Source: Alphaproteobacteria bacterium
GTDB lineage: Bacteria; Pseudomonadota; Alphaproteobacteria; ATCC43930; CGMCC-115725
Direction: 5' to 3'
DNA length: 9,912 bases
Assembly: GCA_030037055.1 (NCBI GenBank)
Contig: JASHRZ010000305.1
Location: forward strand, 1 to 9,912
Shown here piece after piece: positions 1 to 5,492 of the stretch. Below the pieces are notes generated by a model that ran no database searches, was not told where the DNA came from, and saw nothing but the letters and a program-made list of their open reading frames with translations. Positions within the stretch are counted from its first letter, which is position 1. Each line of letters opens with the position of its first letter. The position numbers were made by a program, and so were the translations under genes.

Positions 1-59
1 TCTCTCGATCTCCCGACGCTCCCAGCCCGCTCCTCGAGCAGGCGCTCGAGATAGCGGCC
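1..59 (-). pseudogene. Fragment resembling the C-terminal tail of RmlA, partial at window edge
   Basis: Read on the minus strand, bases 59 to 18 give GRYLERLLEERAGS. The intact RmlA in this window ends GGYLERLLEERGGP. At DNA level bases 21-53 match 1833-1865 at 30 of 33 positions. Two of the three mismatches (36 and 42) fall at silent third codon positions in this frame, which suits two coding copies that have diverged. No stop is seen before base 1, whereas RmlA would have ended. Upstream in gene terms (above about base 60) the RmlA reading is replaced by uracil phosphoribosyltransferase sequence on the other strand, so only the tail is left. The match is short, and leucine/glutamate-rich helices can look alike in GC-rich DNA, so homology is probable rather than certain. 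Confidence 0.4.
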
Positions 60-368
60 GTCGGCCGTATCAGCCTTTACCGCGACTGGAGGACGCTCGA
101 AGCGGTGGAGTATTTCTGCAAGCCCCCCGACGACATCGACGAGCGCACGGCGATCGTCACCGATCCCATGCTGGCGACGCATCCCGACGTGCCGGTCACG
201 GTGGCCGCTATCGACCACCACCTCAACAACCGCGCCTATATCGTTCCCGAGCTGGGCGATGCCGGCGACCGGCTCTTCGGCACGAGACAGCATGGGAGCT
301 TCCGTAGATTTCTCGAACACGTCGGTTGGCGTCCCCGCATTAGGCAAGCACCAGCGCGCGACGGTTGA
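60..368 (+). pseudogene. upp: Uracil phosphoribosyltransferase remnant (5' truncated, internal deletion, stop lost)
   Basis: UPRT makes UMP from uracil and PRPP for pyrimidine salvage. From about base 60 the plus strand reads VGRISLYRDWRTLEAVEYFC, then DIDERTAIVTDPMLAT, then HPDVPVTVAAIDHHLNN and ends GLGDAGDRLFGTK-like as ELGDAGDRLFGTR. These are family motifs in the right order. Three lesions are visible. The first half of the roughly 210-residue enzyme is missing. The PRPP-binding motif DPMLATGGS breaks after T (177-179) and jumps straight to HPDVPV (180 on), dropping about 35-40 residues by comparison with the family. The stop expected after GTR is replaced by CAG (288-290), one transition from TAG, so the frame runs on to TGA at 366-368. 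There is no start codon with a ribosome site; the GTG at 105 is an internal valine. It cannot encode an active enzyme. The identity is clear; the exact left boundary is approximate. Confidence 0.85.
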
Positions 369-425
369 CCAGGCCAGCCGGTTGCTCCTGAATCGGAACG
401 TCTTGGATCGGCTCTTAGCGCTATC

Positions 426-430
426 AGGAG
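426..430 (+). promoter_or_regulatory. Ribosome binding site of the GH88 gene
   Basis: AGGAG lies 9 bases before the ATG at 440. It supports that start over any earlier one. Confidence 0.6.
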
Positions 431-439
431 AACTCAAGC

Positions 440-1591
440 ATGCCGCACCCCGATTGGAACGAGGCCATCGATCGTGTCAGGGCGCGGCTCGCGGACACCG
501 CGGCTCGCGTGGGCGATCGCTTCCCGCACTGGGCCGACACCTCGACCGGCGCGTGGACCACCACCGCGGACGGCGATTGGACCGGCGGATATTACGTCGG
601 CATGCATTGGCTCGCACAGGAAGTGTCGTTCGATCCGGCCGTCGAACCGCGCGCCCGTCGGCTGGCCGAGCGGCTCGGGAGCCGGATCGCGGCCCAAACC
701 GTCTTCAAGTCGTTTCCCATCTATTATGGCGCGGTGCTCGGAGCCCTGCTCGCTGATCGGCCGCAGCTGCGCGAAACGGCGCTCGCCTGCGCGCGCAGCC
801 TCGTCGAGATGTACGACCCTGTCCTGCGGCTCATCCCACTCGGGCGGCAAGCCGAAGAAGGCTCGCATATCGGTGCGGCAGAAACGAGCATCGACAGCAT
901 GCAGGCCGCGCCATTCCTGTTCTGGGCGGCATCCGAGGCGAAGGATGAAGCGATGCGCGACGTCGCGTTTCATCATGCCGATCGCATCGGCGCGCTCCAC
1001 CTGCGGGCCGACAATTCCTTCATCCAATCGACCTCGCTCGACCCGAAGACCGGGGCCGTCGTCCAGCATTACACGCACAAGGGCTATAGCGACGACAGCA
1101 CCTGGGGGCGTGCGCAGGCATGGGGCATGCTGTTTTCGACGATGAGCTACCTGCGGGATCCGAATCAGTCCCGGTGGCTCGGCTGGGCGCAACGCGGCGC
1201 CGACTGGTGGATCGCCAACGTTCCGGCAAGTCGGATCGCCTTCTGGGACTTCGACGATCCGGCCATCCCGCTTACCGAGAGCGATACGGCGGCGACGGCG
1301 ATCGCGACGGCGGCGCTCCTGAGGCTTGCGCGGGTCGTGCCTGGTGGCAAGAGCGAGGCCTATCGCGGGTTCGCCGCGGCGACAGCCGCCGCACTTGTCC
1401 AGCACCACCTGACGCCCACCGGTGCCGACGATCCCCGGGTTCCGGGCATGCTGACGGAGGCGTGCTTCAACAAACGGCCCGACGCACGCCCGCAGGACGC
1501 CGGCACCAACTGCGAATTCATCGTCGGCGACTACTATTTCTTCGAGAGCCTGCTTGCTCTGGCCGGGATCGTCGATCCGACTAGGCTCTGA
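440..1591 (+). CDS. Glycoside hydrolase family 88, unsaturated glucuronyl hydrolase-like
   Basis: GH88 enzymes remove the unsaturated uronic acid left at the non-reducing end of oligosaccharides by polysaccharide lyases, through hydration of the double bond. The 383-residue length is normal for this alpha/alpha barrel. Visible family motifs are IDSMQAAPFLFWAAS at 151-165 (Asp152 aligns with the general acid/base Asp149 of the Bacillus sp. GL1 enzyme), HYTHKGYSDDSTWGRAQAWG at 210-229 (substrate-binding His, Arg, Gln, Trp), ESDTAATAIATAALL at 280-294 and GDYYFFESLLAL at 363-374. There is no signal peptide, so it should act in the cytoplasm on imported oligosaccharide. The segment where GL1 Asp88 would fall reads FKSFPIYYG (89-97), and no Asp is seen there. 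No lyase or transporter lies beside it; it sits alone between a broken upp and a convergent rmlA. Family assignment is firm, substrate unknown. Confidence 0.88.
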   Translation: MPHPDWNEAIDRVRARLADTAARVGDRFPHWADTSTGAWTTTADGDWTGGYYVGMHWLAQEVSFDPAVEPRARRLAERLGSRIAAQTVFKSFPIYYGAVLGALLADRPQLRETALACARSLVEMYDPVLRLIPLGRQAEEGSHIGAAETSIDSMQAAPFLFWAASEAKDEAMRDVAFHHADRIGALHLRADNSFIQSTSLDPKTGAVVQHYTHKGYSDDSTWGRAQAWGMLFSTMSYLRDPNQSRWLGWAQRGADWWIANVPASRIAFWDFDDPAIPLTESDTAATAIATAALLRLARVVPGGKSEAYRGFAAATAAALVQHHLTPTGADDPRVPGMLTEACFNKRPDARPQDAGTNCEFIVGDYYFFESLLALAGIVDPTRL

Positions 1592-1633
1592 GGTCCGATC
1601 ACGATCTCTGGCAGGTGGGCATCGATCCCCGCG

Positions 1634-1801
1634 ATGGCCAAGCATAAGTCGATTGGCGTCGCCTACTTCTTCGTCGTCCGCCAGGCGCCCTTCCATTTCG
1701 AGATGGTCGATAGCGGCGCCAAACCGTGGCCCAGCTGCAACCGGCCGGCGCTGCCCGGCGGCGCGCCGGGGACGCCGTTTCCGATCCAGGAATGGCGGTG
1801 A
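1634..1801 (+). CDS. Hypothetical small protein (55 aa), unrecognised
   Basis: This open frame encodes 55 residues starting MAKHKSIGVAYFFVVRQAPF, with the middle reading FHFEMVDSGAKPWPS and the end TPFPIQEWR. I do not recognise it. Third codon positions are almost all G or C, as in the real genes here, which favours coding. Against it, there is no good ribosome site: AGGTGGG at 1613-1619 is 14 bases from the ATG. It is in the same reading frame as the GH88 gene, 42 bases after that stop, so the frame is open from TGA at 1589-1591 onward. It could be a genuine small gene or the leftover end of a larger gene lost in the same rearrangement that broke upp. It ends 25 bases before the convergent rmlA stop. 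Confidence 0.3.
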   Translation: MAKHKSIGVAYFFVVRQAPFHFEMVDSGAKPWPSCNRPALPGGAPGTPFPIQEWR

Positions 1802-1826
1802 TGACGGTACCTCTGCAGTTCTGAGC

Positions 1827-2705
1827 CTATGGCCCACCCCGCTCCTCAAGCAGCCGCTCGAGATACCCCCCGTAATCGGATGCGCCGTTCTGTTGCGCCA
1901 GGCGCCGGAGCTGCGCCGCGTCGATATAGCCCTGGCGCAACGCGATCTCCTCGACGCAGCCGATCTTTTGCCCGGTGCGCTTTTCCAGCGTGCGCACGAA
2001 CTCCGAGGCCTCGAGCAGCGATTCATGCGTGCCGGTGTCGAGCCAGGCATAGCCGCGGCCGAGGCGCTCGACCGCGATTCTGCCGGCGCGGAGATAAGCG
2101 TTGTTGAGGTCGGTGATCTCGAGTTCGCCGCGCGCGGAGGGCTTGAGCGCCTCGGCATGCCGCACCACCTCGCCATCGTAGAAATAAAGCCCGATCACCG
2201 CCCAGTGGGAGCGCGGGCGCTGCGGCTTCTCCTCGATCGAGAGCGCGTTGCCCGCGGCGTCGAACTCGACGACGCCGTAGCGCTCGGGGTCGCCGACGCG
2301 GTAGGCGAAAAGCGTGGCGCCGACCCGGCGCGCGGCCGAGCGCCGCATCATCTCGGTGAGCCCGTCGCCATAGACGAGGTTATCGCCGAGGATCAGCGCG
2401 CAGCCCTCGCCGGCGAGAAAGTCGCGGCCGAGGAGAAACGCGCGGGCGAGCCCGTCGGGCTTCTCCTGCACCGCATACGAAAGCGCGATGCCCCATTGCC
2501 CGCCATCGCCGAGCAGCGCGCGGTAGAGCGACGCGTCGGCCGGCGTGGTGATGACCAGGATGTCGCGGATGCCGCCCAGCATCAGCGCCGAGAGCGGATA
2601 GAAGATCATCGGCTTGTCGTAGATCGGCAGCAGTTGCTTGGAGATCACCCGCGTCAGCGGGTAGAGCCGCGTGCCCGATCCGCCGGCAAGCAGGATGCCT
2701 TTCAT
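1827..2705 (-). CDS. rmlA: Glucose-1-phosphate thymidylyltransferase (RmlA)
   Basis: First step of the dTDP-sugar pathway: glucose-1-phosphate plus dTTP gives dTDP-glucose and pyrophosphate, in the cytoplasm. The protein is 292 residues, the usual length. The N-terminus has the nucleotidyltransferase signature LLAGGSGTRLYPLTRVISKQ (residues 5-24), followed by LLPIYDKPMIFYPLS. LILGDNLVYGD (104-114) carries the conserved metal-site Asp, and IEEKP (157-161), GLYFYD (172-177), LEITDLNN (195-202) and WLDTGTHESL (221-230) complete the pattern. The ATG at 2705 is chosen because it begins exactly at the signature and overlaps the rmlB stop by 4 bases (ATGA, 2702-2705), a sign of translational coupling. 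An earlier in-frame start at 2774 would add 23 residues inside rmlB. The last 11 codons are near-copied at bases 21-53. Confidence 0.96.
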   Translation of the reverse strand: MKGILLAGGSGTRLYPLTRVISKQLLPIYDKPMIFYPLSALMLGGIRDILVITTPADASLYRALLGDGGQWGIALSYAVQEKPDGLARAFLLGRDFLAGEGCALILGDNLVYGDGLTEMMRRSAARRVGATLFAYRVGDPERYGVVEFDAAGNALSIEEKPQRPRSHWAVIGLYFYDGEVVRHAEALKPSARGELEITDLNNAYLRAGRIAVERLGRGYAWLDTGTHESLLEASEFVRTLEKRTGQKIGCVEEIALRQGYIDAAQLRRLAQQNGASDYGGYLERLLEERGGP

Positions 2706-3769
2706 TGCGCCGCTTCCGCCCGGCCGCGGCCAAGCCGCTCGCCGCGATAGCGCCCGCTGCGGATCGGCTCCCACCAGGCGCGGTTGTCGAGATACCAGCG
2801 CACCGTCTTGCGCAACCCGCTCTCCAGACTCTCCCTGGGCCGCCAGCCCAGCTCGCGCCTGAGCTTGCCGTCATCCATCGCGTAGCGCCAGTCATGGCCC
2901 GGCCGGTCCGCGACGAAGGCGATGAGCCGTTCATGCGGCCGGTGCGGCGCGTCCGGCAGCGCCTCGTCCAGCAGCCGGCAGAGCAGGCGCAGCAGGTCGA
3001 TATTGGCGTGCTCCTCCCCGCCGCCGATATTGTAGGTCTCGCCGAGCCGCCCGCGGCGCAGCACGAGGAGCAGCGCCTCGGCGTGGTCGCCGACATAGAG
3101 CCAGTCGCGCACATTGCCGCCGGCGCCGTAGACCGGCAGTTCCTTGCCCTCGAGCGCGTTCAGGATCATCAGCGGGATGAGCTTCTCCGGAAACTGCCAC
3201 GGCCCGTAATTGTTGGAGCAGTTGGTCGTCACCACCGGCAGCCCGTAGGTCGCCCCCCAGGCGCGGACGAGATGATCGGCGCCGGCCTTGCTGGCGGCAT
3301 AGGGATTGTTCGGCCGGTAGGCCGCCTCCTCGCTGAAGCGGCCCTCGGGCCCGAGCGCGCCGAACACCTCGTCGGTCGAGACGTGATGGAAGCGGAAGCC
3401 CGACCTGGCCTCGCCGTCCAACGCCTGCCAATACCCGCGCACGGCCTCGAGCAAATTGAAGGTGCCGACGAGGTTGCTGTGAATGAAATCGTCGGGCGCG
3501 TCGATCGAACGGTCGACATGCGTCTCGGCGGCGAGATGCATCACCGCCTCGGGCCGGTGCCGCGCCAGGATGCGGGCCACCGCTGCACGGTCGGCGATGT
3601 CCGCGACCTCGAGCGCGTAGCGTTCCGCTTGCGCCAGCGCGCCCAGCGGCGGATTCGAGCCGGCATAGGTCAGCTTGTCGAGATTGACCACCTCCATGCC
3701 GGCGCCGAGCAGATGGCGCACGACCGAACTGCCGATGAAACCGGCGCCGCCGGTGACCAGGACTTTCAC
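2702..3769 (-). CDS. rmlB: dTDP-glucose 4,6-dehydratase (RmlB)
   Basis: Converts dTDP-glucose to dTDP-4-keto-6-deoxyglucose, the branch point to rhamnose and other deoxysugars. It is an extended short-chain dehydrogenase of 355 residues, normal length. The NAD-binding GGAGFIG is at 7-13, HLAAETHVDRSID at 78-90, the catalytic STDEVFG at 131-137 and the YxxxK pair in NPYAASKAGAD at 155-165. NCSNNYGPWQFPEKLIP (183-199) and RDWLYVGDHAEA (221-232) are typical of RmlB. The start is a GTG at 3769, preceded by a strong AAGGAGG; the frame is open upstream to 4144, but that extension lies inside gmhB in another frame. It lies 49 bases after the gmhB stop and runs into rmlA with a 4-base overlap, so gmhB-rmlB-rmlA is probably one transcript. 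Confidence 0.96.
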   Translation of the reverse strand: MKVLVTGGAGFIGSSVVRHLLGAGMEVVNLDKLTYAGSNPPLGALAQAERYALEVADIADRAAVARILARHRPEAVMHLAAETHVDRSIDAPDDFIHSNLVGTFNLLEAVRGYWQALDGEARSGFRFHHVSTDEVFGALGPEGRFSEEAAYRPNNPYAASKAGADHLVRAWGATYGLPVVTTNCSNNYGPWQFPEKLIPLMILNALEGKELPVYGAGGNVRDWLYVGDHAEALLLVLRRGRLGETYNIGGGEEHANIDLLRLLCRLLDEALPDAPHRPHERLIAFVADRPGHDWRYAMDDGKLRRELGWRPRESLESGLRKTVRWYLDNRAWWEPIRSGRYRGERLGRGRAEAAQ

Positions 3770-3779
3770 CCGACCTGCT

Positions 3780-3786
3780 CCTCCTT
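3780..3786 (-). promoter_or_regulatory. Strong ribosome binding site fixing the GTG start of rmlB
   Basis: On the minus strand this reads AAGGAGG, 10 bases before the GTG at 3769. It decides the start, which falls directly before the Rossmann-fold sequence VKVLVTGGAG. Confidence 0.75.
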
Positions 3787-3818
3787 CTGCAGGGAGACAA
3801 CGCGCCAAGCCCGCGGGG

Positions 3819-4391
3819 TCATCCCTCTTCGGCCTCGAGCAGCGCCGCCGCGTCGGCGAGCCTCGGCACGATCCAGAAGTCTTCACACCGCGCCGGCTTC
3901 GGCGCCAGCGGATCATAGCAGATGAGGGTCCCGATCCCCGCGGCGCGCCCGGCCGCAATGTCGCCGGGGGCGTTGCCGATGGTCCAAGAGCGGGCAAGGT
4001 CGAGATCGAGATCATGGGCCGCCTGCAACAGCATCCCCGGCCCAGGCTTGCGCCGAGGATTGTCGCGGCGATAGGCGCCGATCCCTTCGGTTGGGTGGTC
4101 GGGGCAATGGTAGATGCCGGCGAGGATGACGCCGCGCCGGGCAAACTCGCCGCGCATCCAATTCATGAGAGCGGCGAAATCGGCCTCGCCATAGAGGCCG
4201 CGCCCGATGCCGGACTGGTTGGTGGCGATGACGATAGCGAAGCCGCGCGCTGTGAAGGCCGCCGTCATGGCGAAAATGCCGTCGATGAAGCGGCACTCCT
4301 CGATGCGGTGGACATAGCCGGTGTCGTGATTGATGACGCCGTCGCGGTCGAGAATCAGGCCGCGTCGCGCGCCCGCGCTGCTGCTGCTCAT
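3819..4391 (-). CDS. gmhB: D-glycero-D-manno-heptose-1,7-bisphosphate 7-phosphatase (GmhB, HAD family)
   Basis: Removes the C7 phosphate of heptose bisphosphate on the way to ADP- or GDP-heptose for lipopolysaccharide or other glycans. It has 190 residues, as usual. HAD motif I is LDRDGVIN (14-21; Asp15 nucleophile, Asp17 acid/base), motif II TNQSGIGRG (57-65) and motif III Lys115 in RRKPGPGM. CPDHP sits at 96-100. Two features differ from the E. coli enzyme. The zinc loop is incomplete: its CxCRKP is replaced by DNPRRKP. Motif IV reads IGNAPGD (138-144), with Asn140 where the metal-binding Asp of GDK is expected. Start: ATG at 4391 with AGGG 7 bases upstream; a TTG two codons earlier is also in frame. 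It is first in the probable gmhB-rmlB-rmlA unit and divergent from gmhA, which supports the heptose role. Confidence 0.88.
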   Translation of the reverse strand: MSSSSAGARRGLILDRDGVINHDTGYVHRIEECRFIDGIFAMTAAFTARGFAIVIATNQSGIGRGLYGEADFAALMNWMRGEFARRGVILAGIYHCPDHPTEGIGAYRRDNPRRKPGPGMLLQAAHDLDLDLARSWTIGNAPGDIAAGRAAGIGTLICYDPLAPKPARCEDFWIVPRLADAAALLEAEEG

Positions 4392-4497
4392 GGCCAAGCC
4401 CTATCCGATGGAAGCGGCCGAGGCAAGCGGCACGGAAATAGTCCTTGCCCGCGCCGCGCTGCGCCCCGATCATCGCCGCCGCAGAGCGGAGCGGACC
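4392..4497. promoter_or_regulatory. Divergent intergenic region between gmhB and gmhA
   Basis: The 106 bases between the two divergent heptose genes must hold the promoters for both. I see no convincing -35/-10 pair. On the plus strand TTGCCC (4445-4450) and GATCAT (4468-4473) have a 17-base spacing but match the consensus poorly. GGAG at 4488-4491 is the gmhA ribosome site. No operator-like inverted repeat stands out. Confidence 0.4.
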
Positions 4498-5076
4498 ATG
4501 GACCTCAGGGCATTCTACCAAGCGGAATTCGCCGAGCACGAGGCGGTGGCGAAGGCGACGCTTGCCGCCTGCGAGGCGCCGTTCCGGCGCCTGGTGGCGG
4601 CGGCGGTCGCGGCGATCCGCGGCGGCGGCAAGCTCCTCTTCTTCGGCAATGGCGGCAGCGCCGGCGATGCGCAGCACCTCGCGACCGAGCTCATCGTGCG
4701 CTACATCCGCGACCGCGACCCGATCGCCGCGGTGGCGCTCACCACCGACACATCGGCGCTCACCGCCATCGGCAATGATCTCGGCTTCGAGCAGCTCTTC
4801 GCCCGTCAGCTCCGGGCGCTCGGCCGCCGGGGCGATCTTGCGCTCGCCATTACCACGTCGGGCCGGAGCCGTAACATCATCCTCGCGCTCGAGGCGGCGC
4901 GCGAGATGGGGATCACCGCCGCGGCCTTCGGCGGCAAGGGCGGCGGCGCCCTCAGCGGCCTCGCCGATCCGCTGCTCGTGGTCCCCTCCGACACCACTGC
5001 GCGCATCCAGGAGATGCACATCCTGCTGGGGCAAATGCTGTGCGGCGCGCTGGAGCAGGAGCTGGGACTGGCTTAG
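4498..5076 (+). CDS. gmhA: Sedoheptulose-7-phosphate isomerase (GmhA-like, SIS domain)
   Basis: GmhA converts sedoheptulose-7-phosphate to D-glycero-D-manno-heptose-7-phosphate, the entry step to nucleotide-activated heptose. The protein has 192 residues, normal for the family. It shows FFGNGGSAGDAQHLATEL (48-65), TSALTAIGNDLGFEQLF (85-101), the phosphate loop AITTSGRSRNI (117-127) and PSDTTARIQEMHILLG (163-178). His60, Glu64 and Gln171 match the zinc-site residues His61, Glu65 and Gln172 of the E. coli enzyme. The fourth, His180, aligns with Gln179 here (GQMLC, codon CAA). Start: ATG at 4498 with GGAG 6 bases before. Pairing with a divergent gmhB supports the heptose role. The E. coli SIS protein DiaA also lacks that His, so a non-catalytic or altered role is possible. 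Confidence 0.88.
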   Translation: MDLRAFYQAEFAEHEAVAKATLAACEAPFRRLVAAAVAAIRGGGKLLFFGNGGSAGDAQHLATELIVRYIRDRDPIAAVALTTDTSALTAIGNDLGFEQLFARQLRALGRRGDLALAITTSGRSRNIILALEAAREMGITAAAFGGKGGGALSGLADPLLVVPSDTTARIQEMHILLGQMLCGALEQELGLA

Positions 5077-5079
5077 CGT

Positions 5080-5156
5080 CCGGGTTCACCCGGCAGAGCA
5101 GGGCTTGCAGCGAGGCAGGCGCCGCCGAGGCGGATGCGCGCCAACATGGCTTTTTT
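5080..5156 (+). terminator. Possible terminator region after gmhA
   Basis: Two short hairpins follow gmhA. CCGGG/CCCGG with loop TTCA (5080-5093) begins 3 bases after the stop and has no T-run. GCCA/TGGC with loop ACA (5140-5150) is followed directly by six T (5151-5156), the only clear T-run in the gap. The second stem is only 4 base pairs, so termination efficiency is doubtful. The remainder of the 5077-5223 gap shows no gene; its right end carries the ribosome site of the next gene. Confidence 0.3.
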
Positions 5157-5211
5157 GTATCGAGAGGTCGCAGGGCGTACGGCGTTATTCTTTCCGCATG
5201 ATGTCCATGCA

Positions 5212-5217
5212 AAGGAG
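5212..5217 (+). promoter_or_regulatory. Ribosome binding site of the PepSY-like gene
   Basis: AAGGAG lies 6 bases before the ATG at 5224. It selects this start over an open extension to 5134 and over in-frame ATGs at 5233 and 5239. Confidence 0.75.
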
Positions 5218-5223
5218 AACAGC

Positions 5224-5475
5224 ATGACCCGAATGACGATGCCGGCCCTTGCTGCCGCGTTGTTGCTGGGAGGTCTTTCCCCGACCCACGCCGTCGCCGC
5301 CCACGGCGCCCGGGGCATCACCGAGGCCCAGGCCAAGAAGGAGATCACCCTCGATGGCTATCGGGACGTCCGGGATCTGCGCAAAGTAAGGGATGGGTGG
5401 GTCGCCAGCGCCAAGGAAGGCGACAAATCGGTGTCGGTGCTCGCCGACAATCACGGCGACGTCCGAAAGCAATAG
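5224..5475 (+). CDS. Small secreted PepSY-like protein
   Basis: This is an 83-residue protein with a clear Sec signal peptide: a short Thr/Met/Arg start, the hydrophobic stretch MPALAAALLLGGL (6-18), then a likely cleavage after AVA (residue 25). The mature part of about 58 residues starts AHGARGITEAQAKKEI and continues LDGYRDVRDLRKVRDGWVAS, with an end EGDKSVSVLADNHGDVRK. The pattern, ITEAQA followed by a helix, then GY-x-x-V-x-DL, a W and a VSVxxDxxGxV strand, is that of a single PepSY-type domain as found in many small proteobacterial periplasmic proteins. Their function is mostly unknown; inhibitor or cofactor-binding roles have been proposed for the wider family. It has its own ribosome site and is followed after 17 bases by the convergent ligase stop. 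No partner gene is evident. Confidence 0.8.
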   Translation: MTRMTMPALAAALLLGGLSPTHAVAAHGARGITEAQAKKEITLDGYRDVRDLRKVRDGWVASAKEGDKSVSVLADNHGDVRKQ

Positions 5476-5492
5476 CCGGAGTGGAGATCCCG

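Noticed and set aside
434..2176. Long open minus-strand frame (about 580 codons) across the GH88 gene
   Set aside because: It is antisense to GH88 and overlaps rmlA in another frame; its protein is Arg/Pro-rich without any recognisable motif. It is the usual shadow in GC-rich DNA.
1554..2750. Open plus-strand frame antisense to rmlA
   Set aside because: Shadow of rmlA; no motif, and it begins inside the GH88 end in a different frame.
2705..3925. Open plus-strand frame of about 400 codons
   Set aside because: Antisense to rmlB, whose family motifs are unmistakable; no ribosome site and a low-information protein.
3770..4144. N-terminal extension of rmlB
   Set aside because: RmlB normally starts at the VKVLVTGGAG segment, a strong AAGGAGG precedes the GTG at 3769, and the extension overlaps gmhB.
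4012..5034. Open minus-strand frame across gmhA
   Set aside because: Antisense to gmhA and overlapping gmhB in another frame; composition is a shadow.
5080..5110. GGTTCACCC resembling a tRNA T-arm
   Set aside because: No acceptor stem, D-arm or anticodon arm can be fitted around it; it is just a 5-base-pair hairpin.
5186..5191. TATTCT as a -10 box for the PepSY-like gene
   Set aside because: No acceptable -35 at 16-18 bases upstream (AGAGGT at 17).
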